Source: Gordonibacter sp034932485 (GTDB taxonomy: Bacteria; Actinomycetota; Coriobacteriia; Coriobacteriales; Eggerthellaceae). Taken from it: a DNA stretch of 64,000 nt. Position 1 is the stretch's first letter, and every line of letters begins with the position of its first letter. The position numbers and the translations under genes are program-made. The stretch covers positions 1-64,000 of the forward strand of contig JAYFOQ010000036.1 of the NCBI GenBank assembly GCA_034932485.1, in the 5' to 3' direction. Shown here piece by piece: positions 43,834 to 51,830 of the stretch. Under the pieces are notes generated by a model, which worked only from the letters and a program-made list of their open reading frames with translations, ran no database searches and was not told the origin of the DNA.

Positions 43834-44337
43834 CTAGTCCTCGTCGAGAGTCTTGCCCTGCAGCATAGCTGCAACCTTCTTAGAAGGTACATACTTCTTT
43901 TTCATCTCGCGACCTTCAATGCGCACACCCATGCTACGCGCGGTGCCTGCGATAATCTCCATAGCAGCCTCGATGGTGTTAGCGTTCAAGTCCGGCATCT
44001 TCAACTCAGCAATGCTGCGGAGTTGATCTTCCGTAAGCGTACCCACAGCCGTAAGATGAGGGATGCCCGAACCACTCTTGATGCCCAAAGCCTCTTTGAT
44101 GAGGATGGCCGCAGGTGGGGTCTTGCACACAAACGTGAACGATTTATCTTCGTACACCGTGATCTCGACCGGGATGATGGTGCCAGACTGGTCCTGCGTC
44201 TGAGCGTTGAACGCCTGGCAGAACTGCATAATGTTAACACCCTGCGAGCCAAGAGCCGGACCAACCGGAGGGGCCGGGTTTGCTGCACCAGCAGGAATCT
44301 GAAGTTTGATGAAGCCAGTAGCTTTCTTTTCAGCCAT
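43834..44337 (-). CDS. rplK: Ribosomal protein L11
   Basis: A 167-residue L11, core of the GTPase-associated centre. N-terminal proline-rich PAGAANPAPPVGPALGSQGVNIMQFCQAFN and C-terminal MPDLNANTIEAAMEIIAGTARSMGVRIEG are diagnostic. Most L11 proteins end at that last segment (about 141 residues); this one continues about 24 residues (REMKKKYVPSKKVAAML...TLDED). ATG 44337 has AAGGA about 10 nt upstream. Confidence 0.96.
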   Translation of the reverse strand: MAEKKATGFIKLQIPAGAANPAPPVGPALGSQGVNIMQFCQAFNAQTQDQSGTIIPVEITVYEDKSFTFVCKTPPAAILIKEALGIKSGSGIPHLTAVGTLTEDQLRSIAELKMPDLNANTIEAAMEIIAGTARSMGVRIEGREMKKKYVPSKKVAAMLQGKTLDED

Positions 44338-44462
44338 TGTGAACGGTCCTTTCAGCTGACCATACCATTTCAAAATCTATCAACAAAGCAGCGTTACTCG
44401 CGTGAGAAGCCCCGGTCCACCACAGGCACGCGCACTGCTTATGTTTACCACGTTAGCGTTCG

Positions 44463-44999
44463 TTAAATCTTGGCAACCTGATCGAACGAAAGCTCCACCG
44501 GTGTTTCGCGTCCGAAAATGGAAACGAGCACCTTTACCTTACCAGACTCAGGCGATACCTCCGACACCACACCATCGAACTCCGCCAAGGGTCCGGAGAC
44601 CACCTTAACGGACTGACCCACCTCAATAGAAGTAGAGGTCTTCTTCGGCGCACCAGCACGAGGTTTGCCCATGCCCATAATTTTGTTGTACTCATCACGC
44701 GTAAGCGGCGCTGGGTTGCCCTGACTACCAACAAAACCCGTGACACCAGGCGTATTGCGCACCGCAGCCCAGCTACGGTCGTCAAGTTCCATGCGAACCA
44801 GCACATAACCTGGGAATACCTTCTTCTCACTCTCGACGCGACGCCCACCCTCTTTGATCTCCGTTACCATCTCGGTAGGTATCTCAATGGCGAACACGCT
44901 GTTCTCAAGACCCATAGTCTCGATGCGCGTCTCAAGGTTCTTTTTCACCTTATTCTCATAGCCCGAGTAAGTGTGCAGGACATACCATTTCTTCGACAT
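44463..44999 (-). CDS. nusG: Transcription termination/antitermination factor NusG
   Basis: A 178-residue NusG. NGN domain: KKWYVLHTYSGYENKVKKNLETRIETMGLE, FPGYVLVRMELDDRSWAAVRNTPGVTGFVG; C-terminal KOW domain: VGQSVKVVSGPLAEFDGVVSEV. It binds RNA polymerase and links transcription to translation or Rho. It starts 3 nt after secE, the conserved secE-nusG pair, followed by rplK. Confidence 0.96.
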   Translation of the reverse strand: MSKKWYVLHTYSGYENKVKKNLETRIETMGLENSVFAIEIPTEMVTEIKEGGRRVESEKKVFPGYVLVRMELDDRSWAAVRNTPGVTGFVGSQGNPAPLTRDEYNKIMGMGKPRAGAPKKTSTSIEVGQSVKVVSGPLAEFDGVVSEVSPESGKVKVLVSIFGRETPVELSFDQVAKI

Positions 45000-45002
45000 G
45001 CC

Positions 45003-45449
45003 TTACACCCCCAATCCGGAAATCGCCACAAGCAACGGCGTAATAATAACATTATCTAACACGGTAACGTAGACACCGAAAAATAGCAACGCAGCCACAA
45101 CTACGACGCTCCAACGAAACACATCTTGCTTCGTTGGCCACGTCACGCGCTTCATCTCGGAGCGAACGTCCTTCAGAAAACCAAAACGCCTTTTTTTCTT
45201 GACAGGCTTTTCTTCGGCTTTCTCGGTCTTCTTCTCGATCTTGCCTTTTTCCTGCTTGTCGGCGGCAGGTGCCTCGACCTTATCGGCTTTACGGAAGAGC
45301 TTCCTCTTTGGTGCTTCGGTTGCAGCGGCATCGGCTTCGGCGACGTCCTTCGCCTCTACCTGGGCGCTTTCAGCTTCGCGCACCTGCTCCTTGCGGGCAG
45401 CACGGGCTGCGGAAGCCTTCGCTCGCTGTGTTTTGGATTTCTTCGCCAT
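45003..45449 (-). CDS. secE: Preprotein translocase subunit SecE
   Basis: A 148-residue SecE. The conserved part is the C-terminal about 65 residues: FLKDVRSEMKRVTWPTKQDVFRWSVVVVAALLFFGVYVTVLDNVIITPLL, an amphipathic helix plus one membrane segment. The first about 80 residues are a charged Lys/Glu/Ala-rich extension, common in actinobacteria but long here. ATG 45449 has AAGGA; it lies between tRNA-Trp and nusG. Confidence 0.93.
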   Translation of the reverse strand: MAKKSKTQRAKASAARAARKEQVREAESAQVEAKDVAEADAAATEAPKRKLFRKADKVEAPAADKQEKGKIEKKTEKAEEKPVKKKRRFGFLKDVRSEMKRVTWPTKQDVFRWSVVVVAALLFFGVYVTVLDNVIITPLLVAISGLGV

Positions 45450-45566
45450 CTGATTCCTTAGCCCGAAAACCGGGAAAATCGTTATCCGTCTAAACGCCAA
45501 ACAAGCAGCTTGATTCCAAGCTGCTCAAGCAAGCAACCTGAATGCAAGCTGCTCAGTCTAACAAGC

Positions 45567-45643
45567 TGGCAGGCCAGGAGGGACTCGAACCCCCAACATG
45601 CGGTTTTGGAGACCGCCGCTCTACCAATTGGAGCTACTGGCCT
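45567..45643 (-). tRNA. tRNA-Trp (anticodon CCA)
   Basis: The minus strand folds into a cloverleaf: acceptor AGGCCAG/CTGGCCT, anticodon stem GCGGT/ACCGC with loop CTCCAAA, T arm GGGGTTCGAGTCCC. Discriminator G and the terminal CCA are encoded. It is located between rpmG and secE, the usual place in many Gram-positive bacteria. Confidence 0.96.
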
Positions 45644-45667
45644 ATGCTTGTTCCCACCCTGAATACG

Positions 45668-45817
45668 CTATCGAGTTTCCTTATGCAGCGTGTGGTGTCC
45701 ACACCACTTGCAATACTTGTTCATCTCGATGCGATCCGGATTGTTCTGCTTGTTCTTCTTGGTCGTATAATTGCGGCGCTTGCAATCAGTGCAGGCCAGA
45801 GTGACCAACGTGCGCAT
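45668..45817 (-). CDS. rpmG: Ribosomal protein L33
   Basis: A 49-residue L33: MRTLVTLACTDCKRRNYTT, then NNPDRIEMNKYCKWCGHHTLHKE. The two CxxC pairs (CTDC, CKWC) make it the zinc-binding (C+) form. ATG 45817 follows AGGAG. It lies between tuf and tRNA-Trp. Confidence 0.95.
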   Translation of the reverse strand: MRTLVTLACTDCKRRNYTTKKNKQNNPDRIEMNKYCKWCGHHTLHKETR

Positions 45818-45885
45818 GAATTCTCCTCTTATCGCTAATGTATCGAGCTTGATAGTGTTTTCGACATACACATGAATTTTCAAGA

Positions 45886-45911
45886 GCGGAACCCGCGAAT
45901 GCGGGTTCCGC
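45886..45911 (-). terminator. Hairpin after tuf
   Basis: A perfect 11-bp stem GCGGAACCCGC/GCGGGTTCCGC with a 4-nt loop, 18 nt past the tuf stop; the following sequence is only moderately T-rich, so termination may be partial, allowing read-through into rpmG-secE-nusG. Confidence 0.7.
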
Positions 45912-45928
45912 ATTTAGGTAAAACGGTG

Positions 45929-47131
45929 TTACTTGATAATCTTGGTTACGCGGCCAGAGCCAACCGTACGGCCACCCTCGCGGATAGCAAAACGCAGACC
46001 ATCTTCCATGGCGATCGGGTGAATGAGCTCGCCCTTGATCTCCACGTTGTCGCCCGGCATAACCATCTCGGTACCCTCGGGAAGATGAGCGATACCCGTT
46101 ACGTCCGTCGTACGGAAGTAGAACTGGGGACGATAGCCATCGAAGAACGGGGTATGACGTCCACCCTCTTCCTTCGTCAAGATGTAAACCTGGCCCTCAA
46201 ACTCGGTGTGCGGAGTAACGCTACCGGGCTTGCAGAGAACCTGACCACGCACGATATCCTCACGCTTCACGCCACGGAGCAGAGCACCGATGTTGTCGCC
46301 GGCCTGAGCCTCATCGAGTAACTTACGGAACATTTCGATGCCGGTGCAAACCGTATTGGAGGTTTCTTTGATGCCGACGATCTCAAGCGGATCGTTGACA
46401 TGAAGAACACCACGCTCCACGCGGCCCGTAGCTACGGTGCCACGACCGGTGATGGTCATGGTATCCTCAACAGCCATCAAGAATGGCTTGTCAATCATAC
46501 GCTCAGGAGTCGGGATGAAGGAATCGACCGCATCCATGAGCTCCCAAACCTTGTCCTGCCACTCTTTCTCGCCCTCAAGGGCCTTCAGAGCAGAACCGCG
46601 GATGATCGGAGTGTCGTCACCAGGGAACTCGTAGGTGTCGAGCAATTCGCGAACTTCCATCTCGACGAGCTCAATAAGCTCTTCGTCGTCAACCATGTCG
46701 CACTTGTTCAGGAACACGACGATGTAGGGAACGCCAACCTGACGAGCAAGCAGGATGTGCTCGCGGGTCTGAGCCATCGGGCCGTCGGTAGCGGCGATAA
46801 CCAAGATAGCGCCGTCCATCTGAGCAGCACCCGTAATCATGTTCTTGACGTAGTCGGCGTGGCCGGGGCAGTCAACGTGAGCATAGTGACGAGCATCCGT
46901 CTCATACTCAATGTGTGCGATAGAAATCGTAATACCGCGCTCGCGCTCTTCGGGAGCCTTATCGATGTTCTCGAAGGCCGTGAAGTCTGCGTGAGCGGTG
47001 CCGTGGGAGCCATCGCTCTCGGACAGCGTCTTGGAAATGGCGGCCGTCAGGGTCGTCTTGCCGTGGTCGACGTGACCGATGGTGCCGATGTTAACATGCG
47101 GCTTGGAACGCTCGAACTTAGCCTTAGCCAT
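45929..47131 (-). CDS. tuf: Elongation factor Tu
   Basis: A 400-residue EF-Tu delivering aminoacyl-tRNA to the ribosome. G motifs: GHVDHGKTTLTAAI (about residue 19), DCPGHADYVKNM, and NKCDMVDD; domain 2/3 segments GRGTVATGRVERG and TVGSGRVTKIIK at the end. ATG 47131 has AGGAGG at 6 nt; an upstream open frame runs over the tRNA-Met gene and is rejected. The tRNA-tuf arrangement recalls the E. coli thrU-tyrU-glyT-thrT-tufB unit. Confidence 0.98.
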   Translation of the reverse strand: MAKAKFERSKPHVNIGTIGHVDHGKTTLTAAISKTLSESDGSHGTAHADFTAFENIDKAPEERERGITISIAHIEYETDARHYAHVDCPGHADYVKNMITGAAQMDGAILVIAATDGPMAQTREHILLARQVGVPYIVVFLNKCDMVDDEELIELVEMEVRELLDTYEFPGDDTPIIRGSALKALEGEKEWQDKVWELMDAVDSFIPTPERMIDKPFLMAVEDTMTITGRGTVATGRVERGVLHVNDPLEIVGIKETSNTVCTGIEMFRKLLDEAQAGDNIGALLRGVKREDIVRGQVLCKPGSVTPHTEFEGQVYILTKEEGGRHTPFFDGYRPQFYFRTTDVTGIAHLPEGTEMVMPGDNVEIKGELIHPIAMEDGLRFAIREGGRTVGSGRVTKIIK

Positions 47132-47218
47132 GTTCATCCTCCTCGTATTCATGTTTCGCTTGCGCGAATTCAAAACAAAATAATGACGCGCCCGAAACCG
47201 GACGCGGATATAATCAAA

Positions 47219-47295
47219 TGGTAGCGGTGACTGGATTTGAACCAGTGACGCCACGGGTATGAACCGTGTGCTCTAACCAACTGAGCTACACCGCC
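47219..47295 (-). tRNA. tRNA-Met (anticodon CAT, elongator-like)
   Basis: Acceptor GGCGGTG/CACCGCT, anticodon loop TTCATAC with CAT, T arm CTGGTTCAAATCCAG. Base 1 pairs with base 72 (G-U), unlike the C-A mismatch of initiator tRNA, so elongator tRNA-Met is favoured. CCA is encoded. 87 nt upstream of tuf. Confidence 0.92.
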
Positions 47296-47308
47296 ATTTT
47301 GAAAAAAG

Positions 47309-47384
<76 letters not shown>

Positions 47385-47390
47385 GAAAAA

Positions 47391-47475
47391 TGGTGGGCGC
47401 GCTAGGATTCGAACCTAGGTAAGCAAAGCTAACGGGTTTACAGCCCGTCCCCTTTAACCACTCGGGCACACGCCC
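47391..47475 (-). tRNA. tRNA-Tyr (anticodon GTA)
   Basis: 85 nt, class II with a long variable arm (TAGCTTTGCTTA). Acceptor GGGCGTG/CGCGCCC, anticodon loop CTGTAAA, T arm CTAGGTTCGAATCCTAG, CCA encoded. First gene of the tRNA-tuf unit. Confidence 0.95.
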
Positions 47476-47551
47476 ATGATTCGCTTAATTCATGTGTAAT
47501 TATCAAGCTGCCTGTCGCGTTTTCGGGTGATCCGAACGCGCGAGCAGATGA

Positions 47552-47580
47552 ATAATACGCTAGGTTTCAAACCGTGTCAA
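47552..47580 (-). promoter_or_regulatory. Promoter of the tRNA-tuf-secE-nusG unit
   Basis: Minus-strand TTGACA (47575-47580), 17-bp spacer, TATTAT (47552-47557): near-consensus sigma-70-type. It lies about 75 bp before tRNA-Tyr and is the strongest promoter match that I found in the window, suiting tRNA and EF-Tu expression. Confidence 0.85.
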
Positions 47581-48031
47581 CTACCTACACGCCCCCGGGA
47601 GTGTCTTCACGATTCCTCCTTTTTCTGCACGAGTGTTCTTTTACGAGTGAACGTTCTTCTACAACACCACATGGAACACTCGTAAAAGATATCAGGCTTC
47701 TCTTACTTATTATATAGAGGAGAAGAATTCCACTTCTCTATAGTAAGAATATGCTCCGAGCAACCGACAATGACCCTATCTACATCTTCTCCCTTACGTT
47801 TTTTACAACTTCCGTCATACGAAGAATTTCCGAAGAATTTCAAAAGACAAACTCTCGAATAAAATAACCCTACTATATATAGGATAGGTCATTCTACAAT
47901 TTGTGGTCATCTATTTTCCCAGTTCGATGGCTTGTTTTTCTTCGTTAGTCGAATTTCGAACGGACAAAACGTAGCCTCCATAGAAAGCCCCAGCGTTGAA
48001 CTGGACTTATGAAAAGCGTCCATAACATTTT
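47581..48031. other. AT-rich non-coding region with inverted repeats
   Basis: No gene is visible. It carries a 12-bp perfect inverted repeat CTTTTACGAGTG (47638-47649) / CACTCGTAAAAG (47677-47688), with a competing pair GAGTGTTC (47631-47638) / GAACACTC (47674-47681). An imperfect hairpin follows around 47701-47747 (AGAGGAGAAG / CTTCTCTATAG), and CGAAGAATTTC is duplicated in tandem at 47820-47841. Confidence 0.6.
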
Positions 48032-48059
48032 TTGCTCATCAGCGCAAACATGTTATGAT
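48032..48059 (+). promoter_or_regulatory. Putative promoter of the NlpC/P60 gene
   Basis: TTGCTC (48032-48037), 16-bp spacer, TATGAT (48054-48059), 50 bp before the start codon. Confidence 0.5.
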
Positions 48060-48109
48060 TCGCTCTGCTTTTGCCCCATACACACTACTTGCTCAATCTA
48101 GGAGGTTTT

Positions 48110-49240
48110 ATGAGAGAGCAGACCAACGGACTCAGTAGGCGAGCGTTCATCGGCGGTGCCGCCATGCTTGGTGCCGCGTCTATCGTAGCTCCTACTGCCG
48201 CTTTCGCAGAAACAGCGGCCGAAAAACAAGCTGAGGCGGATTCCGTTCGCAACCAACTTATTGGGTTGCAGGCCGACCTCGAGGTTGCGCACGATAATTA
48301 CGGCAAGGCGCTCGATGAACGCGATGCCGCACAAGCTTCCATGGAAGCAGAACAAACAAAGATCGATAGCGCCACTCAAAAGATTGCTGATGTTCAAGAT
48401 AAGCTTGGCACCCGTGCCCGCAGCATGTATCGCTCCGGCTCTTCAAGCTTCCTTGACTTTGTTATCGGCGCTTCCACGTTCGAAGAATTCACGCAGAACT
48501 GGGATCTGCTGAATAAGCTGAACGAAGATGACGGCAAGCTGGTCGATGAGACCAAGGCGCTACGCGAAGAACTACAGGCATCGAAAGATGAGTTTGCACG
48601 CCAAGAAAAAATTGCAGCCGAAAAAGCTGCCGAGGCTAAGAAAATTAGCGAGGACGCTCAAGCTAAGGTTGAACAAGCTACCGCCTTGGTAAGTTCGCTC
48701 GATGCCGAAGCTCAACAGCTGCTGGCGCAAGAGCAGGCTGCGGCGGCTGTCGCTGCTGCGGCTCAGCGTGCTGCTGAAGAAGCTGCCGCAGCCACACAAA
48801 ACCCCAGTAACGGAGGCAACTCCGGTGGCGGTGGCGGTTACACTCCTCCTGCTATCGACGATGGTGGCAGCAGCGGAGGGGGCGGTTCCGTCGGCTCATA
48901 CGATTCCGTTGTTGGTTATGCGATGTCACGCATTGGCTGCCCCTATGTATGGGCAGCTGCTGGACCCAACGAGTTCGACTGTTCTGGCTTGGTGCGTTGG
49001 GCGTACCTACAAGTGGGCGTATCGCTTCCCCACTATACCGAGTCCCTCTATGCCCGCGCAAGTAATATCGTGCCTGTCTCACAAGCACGACCAGGCGACG
49101 TACTATACCGTCCCGGTCATGTGGGTATTGCTGTTAGTTATGGTGGTAGCCACTATGTACACGCCCCCACCTTCAACGCCTACGTGCGAGATACCGATCC
49201 ATTATCGTGGTCGGGCTTCACCTGTGCGCTGCAGTTCTAA
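48110..49240 (+). CDS. Secreted NlpC/P60 peptidoglycan hydrolase
   Basis: A 376-residue exported wall hydrolase. The N-terminus has a Tat-type signal (LSRRAFIGGAAMLGAASIV, cut near AFA-ET). Residues about 35-225 are Ala/Glu/Lys-rich coiled coil of the PcsB/RipA-type regulatory kind, followed by a Gly/Ser linker and the NlpC/P60 domain from about 265: YVWAAAGPNEFDCSGLVRWAY (catalytic Cys), RPGHVGIAVSYGGSHYVHAPT (His). It should cut stem peptides, probably between D-Glu and residue 3, during cell separation. ATG 48110 follows AGGAGG; it is monocistronic with a terminator. Confidence 0.93.
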   Translation: MREQTNGLSRRAFIGGAAMLGAASIVAPTAAFAETAAEKQAEADSVRNQLIGLQADLEVAHDNYGKALDERDAAQASMEAEQTKIDSATQKIADVQDKLGTRARSMYRSGSSSFLDFVIGASTFEEFTQNWDLLNKLNEDDGKLVDETKALREELQASKDEFARQEKIAAEKAAEAKKISEDAQAKVEQATALVSSLDAEAQQLLAQEQAAAAVAAAAQRAAEEAAAATQNPSNGGNSGGGGGYTPPAIDDGGSSGGGGSVGSYDSVVGYAMSRIGCPYVWAAAGPNEFDCSGLVRWAYLQVGVSLPHYTESLYARASNIVPVSQARPGDVLYRPGHVGIAVSYGGSHYVHAPTFNAYVRDTDPLSWSGFTCALQF

Positions 49241-49273
49241 GCATGTTACACACGAATTAATTTAGAAAAAAAA

Positions 49274-49298
49274 GGGGGAGGGCTTCGGCCCTCCTTTT
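49274..49298 (+). terminator. Terminator after the NlpC/P60 gene
   Basis: GGAGGGC-TTCG-GCCCTCC, a UUCG-capped stem, followed by TTTTCT and preceded by A-rich sequence. Confidence 0.9.
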
Positions 49299-49358
49299 CT
49301 ACACCATGGCGGAATTACACAGAACCCCACTAAAGCTGGATGCATAAAGGATTTCCCC

Positions 49359-49862
49359 ATGCTCAAGCCTGAACTTATCGAACATTCACTTGCACCCATT
49401 TTCGACGAACGTTCGCGCATATTAATACTGGGCACCATGCCCTCGCCGAAGTCTCGTGAAGTTGGTTTCTACTACGGGCACCCTCAGAATCGTTTCTGGA
49501 AGGTAATGGGTGCACTGTTCAATGAACCCGAACCCGTAGAAAACGAAGAGCGTCGCGCGTTCCTTTTGGAACACGGCATTGCGCTCTGGGACATACTTGC
49601 CTCATGCACTATCACCGGCGCTTCCGACGCTTCAATCACCAACCCTGTGCCCAACGATCTAACACGCATCACTACCCACGCATCGCTGACAGCCGTATAT
49701 ACGACAGGAAAAACGGCCTCCACGTTATACCAAAACCTATCCGTCGATATGCTTCTAGGCATCCCCCACATCAGCCTACCGTCAACCAGCCCAGCCAACG
49801 CGCGCATGCGCCTTAATGAGCTTATAGAAGCCTATCAGCCGCTCGTCAAGATGGCTCGATAA
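49359..49862 (+). CDS. DNA-deoxyinosine/uracil-type glycosylase (UDG superfamily, HDG/MUG-like)
   Basis: A 167-residue single-domain glycosylase. Motif 1 is RILILGTMPSPKSREVGFYYGHPQNRFWKVMGALF and motif 2 LPSTSPANARMRLNELIEAY near the C-terminus, the pattern of family 6 hypoxanthine-DNA glycosylases (relatives of MUG). It should remove deaminated bases such as hypoxanthine in base excision repair. The motif 1 Asn of uracil-active families is absent, in keeping with HDG. Single gene, convergent with putP. Confidence 0.82.
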   Translation: MLKPELIEHSLAPIFDERSRILILGTMPSPKSREVGFYYGHPQNRFWKVMGALFNEPEPVENEERRAFLLEHGIALWDILASCTITGASDASITNPVPNDLTRITTHASLTAVYTTGKTASTLYQNLSVDMLLGIPHISLPSTSPANARMRLNELIEAYQPLVKMAR

Positions 49863-49878
49863 CTCTTTGACATGTAGC

Positions 49879-51441
49879 TTAAACTTCAGCTTTCATATAC
49901 GAATCGAATTCATCAATGACTTCTTTTTTGGGCTCGTCGGTAATCAGGGACACCACCACGATTGCGATAAGAGCCAAAATAAATGCTGGCAGCAACTCAT
50001 ATACACCAAACACCCCTCCAAGCGGCTTAACAAAACTGTGCCACACAAGCACCGTCAAAGCACCGGTAACCATACCGGCAAGGGCACCCGGCAGATTTGT
50101 GCGACGCCAGTACAAACTCATGAGCATAAGTGGACCAAACGATGCCCCAAATCCAGCCCAAGCATAAGATACAACCGCAAAGATTGATGAGTTTTCGTCG
50201 ATGGCAATAACGATACCAAACAGCAACACCGCAACAAGTGTGAGACGCGCAACAATCATGACCTGACGATCGGTTGCATCTCTCTTAATAAGTCCCTTAA
50301 AAATATTCGTCGCCACCGCAGAACCAGAGATAAGCAGATACGACGAGGATGAGCTCATTGAGGCTGCAAAGATTCCCGACACAACAAGACCGCATAAAAA
50401 TGCCGGGAGAATCATCTGCGAGAGCACGATGAACACATTTTCTGCTGAGGCTTGCGTAAGAAACGTTGTCGGCATCACTGCGCGACCCACAAGCCCAATG
50501 CACACCGCGCAAGACAGCGAAATAACCACCCAAGTGGTAGCAATAATGCGCGATTTCTTAATCTCATTAGAATGACGCACGCTCATGAAGCGCACAAGTA
50601 CCTGAGGCATACCAAAATACCCTAGACCCCAAGCCAAGCAGGATACAACAGCAATAACACTATACCCACCTGCAGCTCCAAACTGAGGCATACCCGCTTC
50701 GACAACCTGCCGCCCCGCCTCATCGAGTACGGGCACCGCAACCTCAACCCCACTCAAATAACCGGGAATACCTTGCAAAAATGCTACGGTATTATCAACA
50801 CCACCTGCCGAAGCGACACTACCTATGAATACGATAGCAAGCGCAAAGAACATCAAGGTACCCTGCACCAAATCGGTAGTACACACCGACAGATACCCGC
50901 CAACAAATGTGTACAAGAACACGATAAGCGCACCCAAAACCATCATGGTTGCATAGTCAAGACCAAATAGTGTCGCGAACAGCTTTCCGCACGTCACAAA
51001 ACAGCTTCCAACATAGATACAAAAGAATAGCAAGATGATAATGGCCGCAATGGTCATGAGAATATTTTTCTTGTCATGAAAACGATTGGAGAAAAAGTCA
51101 GGCAGCGTAATGGAGTTGTTAGCAACCTCTGAGTACTTCCGCAAACGCTTCGCTACAAATTTCCAATTAAGATAAGTGCCGAGTGCAAGCCCTATAGCCG
51201 TCCACATCGCATCAGATGCACCAGTAAAGTACGCCACACCTGGAAGACCCATAAGAAGCCAACCCGACATGTCTGACGCTTCCGCGGAAAGCGCGGTCAA
51301 CCAAGGACCCAAACCGCGACCACCCAAAAAGTAATCTTCAGAGGAGGCATTCGAGCGCTTCGCATACACGAATCCAATAACAACCACAACGATAAAGTAC
51401 AAGAGCATGGCTAATAAGACCCAGAAGTCATTCGAAATCAT
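49879..51441 (-). CDS. putP: Sodium/proline symporter (SSS family)
   Basis: A 520-residue polytopic transporter with about 12-13 membrane segments. Family motifs: DYFLGGRGLGPWLTALSAEASDMSGWLLMGLPG near the N-terminus (substrate/Na+ site in PutP) and YAWAGFGASFGPLMLMSLYWRRTN, plus GYFGMPQVLVRFM. These closely match PutP, so proline uptake with Na+ is likely. ATG 51441 follows GGGGGAT; a 23-codon upstream extension is rejected. It would complement the proline biosynthetic proC elsewhere in the window. Confidence 0.92.
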   Translation of the reverse strand: MISNDFWVLLAMLLYFIVVVVIGFVYAKRSNASSEDYFLGGRGLGPWLTALSAEASDMSGWLLMGLPGVAYFTGASDAMWTAIGLALGTYLNWKFVAKRLRKYSEVANNSITLPDFFSNRFHDKKNILMTIAAIIILLFFCIYVGSCFVTCGKLFATLFGLDYATMMVLGALIVFLYTFVGGYLSVCTTDLVQGTLMFFALAIVFIGSVASAGGVDNTVAFLQGIPGYLSGVEVAVPVLDEAGRQVVEAGMPQFGAAGGYSVIAVVSCLAWGLGYFGMPQVLVRFMSVRHSNEIKKSRIIATTWVVISLSCAVCIGLVGRAVMPTTFLTQASAENVFIVLSQMILPAFLCGLVVSGIFAASMSSSSSYLLISGSAVATNIFKGLIKRDATDRQVMIVARLTLVAVLLFGIVIAIDENSSIFAVVSYAWAGFGASFGPLMLMSLYWRRTNLPGALAGMVTGALTVLVWHSFVKPLGGVFGVYELLPAFILALIAIVVVSLITDEPKKEVIDEFDSYMKAEV

Positions 51442-51727
51442 GAAGTTTATCCCCCGTTGAGCAGCGTTCGTTGATATCAAATATAGATTATACGATAAAA
51501 CGCCGGTCACGCCCCTATTTTTCGGGCTTAACGGGGCAATAGCCCATCACAAATCAGTAATCCTAAAACCAGTATCGTTAATTATTTGCGATCATGGATA
51601 ACTCTTGACTAATTCGAGCAATACCGATAACGCAAAACCTTCTGCCTCTTTTTCACTAAGGGGACAGTAAATCGTCAATTCTTGCAAGGAATTTGCGTCA
51701 CCCTCGTGCTCTTCTCGCCTCATCGCC
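51442..51727. other. Intergenic region between putP and the aminotransferase
   Basis: It contains a TATAAT reading toward putP (51487-51492) with no good -35 and no gene that I can support. Confidence 0.4.
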
Positions 51728-51756
51728 TCGACGCTCCCAAGACGAAACCTTATACT
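51728..51756 (+). promoter_or_regulatory. Putative promoter of the aminotransferase gene
   Basis: TCGACG (51728-51733), 17-bp spacer, TATACT (51751-51756), 75 bp before the ATG. Confidence 0.55.
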
Positions 51757-51830
51757 AGAGCAGTACTTTATCAAGGCAAAGCGCCGGCGTTTTGCCGACA
51801 GGAATGAGTGAATACGCGAAAGGAAGCACG

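Noticed and set aside
46400..47224. Long open frame of 274 codons on the plus strand, antisense to tuf
   Set aside because: It mirrors the strongly biased codon use of tuf and extends into tRNA-Met; no start signal.
45929..47254. Longer EF-Tu with 41 extra N-terminal residues
   Set aside because: The extension would be read from the tRNA-Met gene; ATG 47131 has an ideal ribosome binding site and fits the family start.
51592..51774. Minus-strand open frame of 60 codons between putP and the aminotransferase
   Set aside because: TTG start without ribosome binding site, covers the likely aminotransferase promoter, and no family is recognisable.
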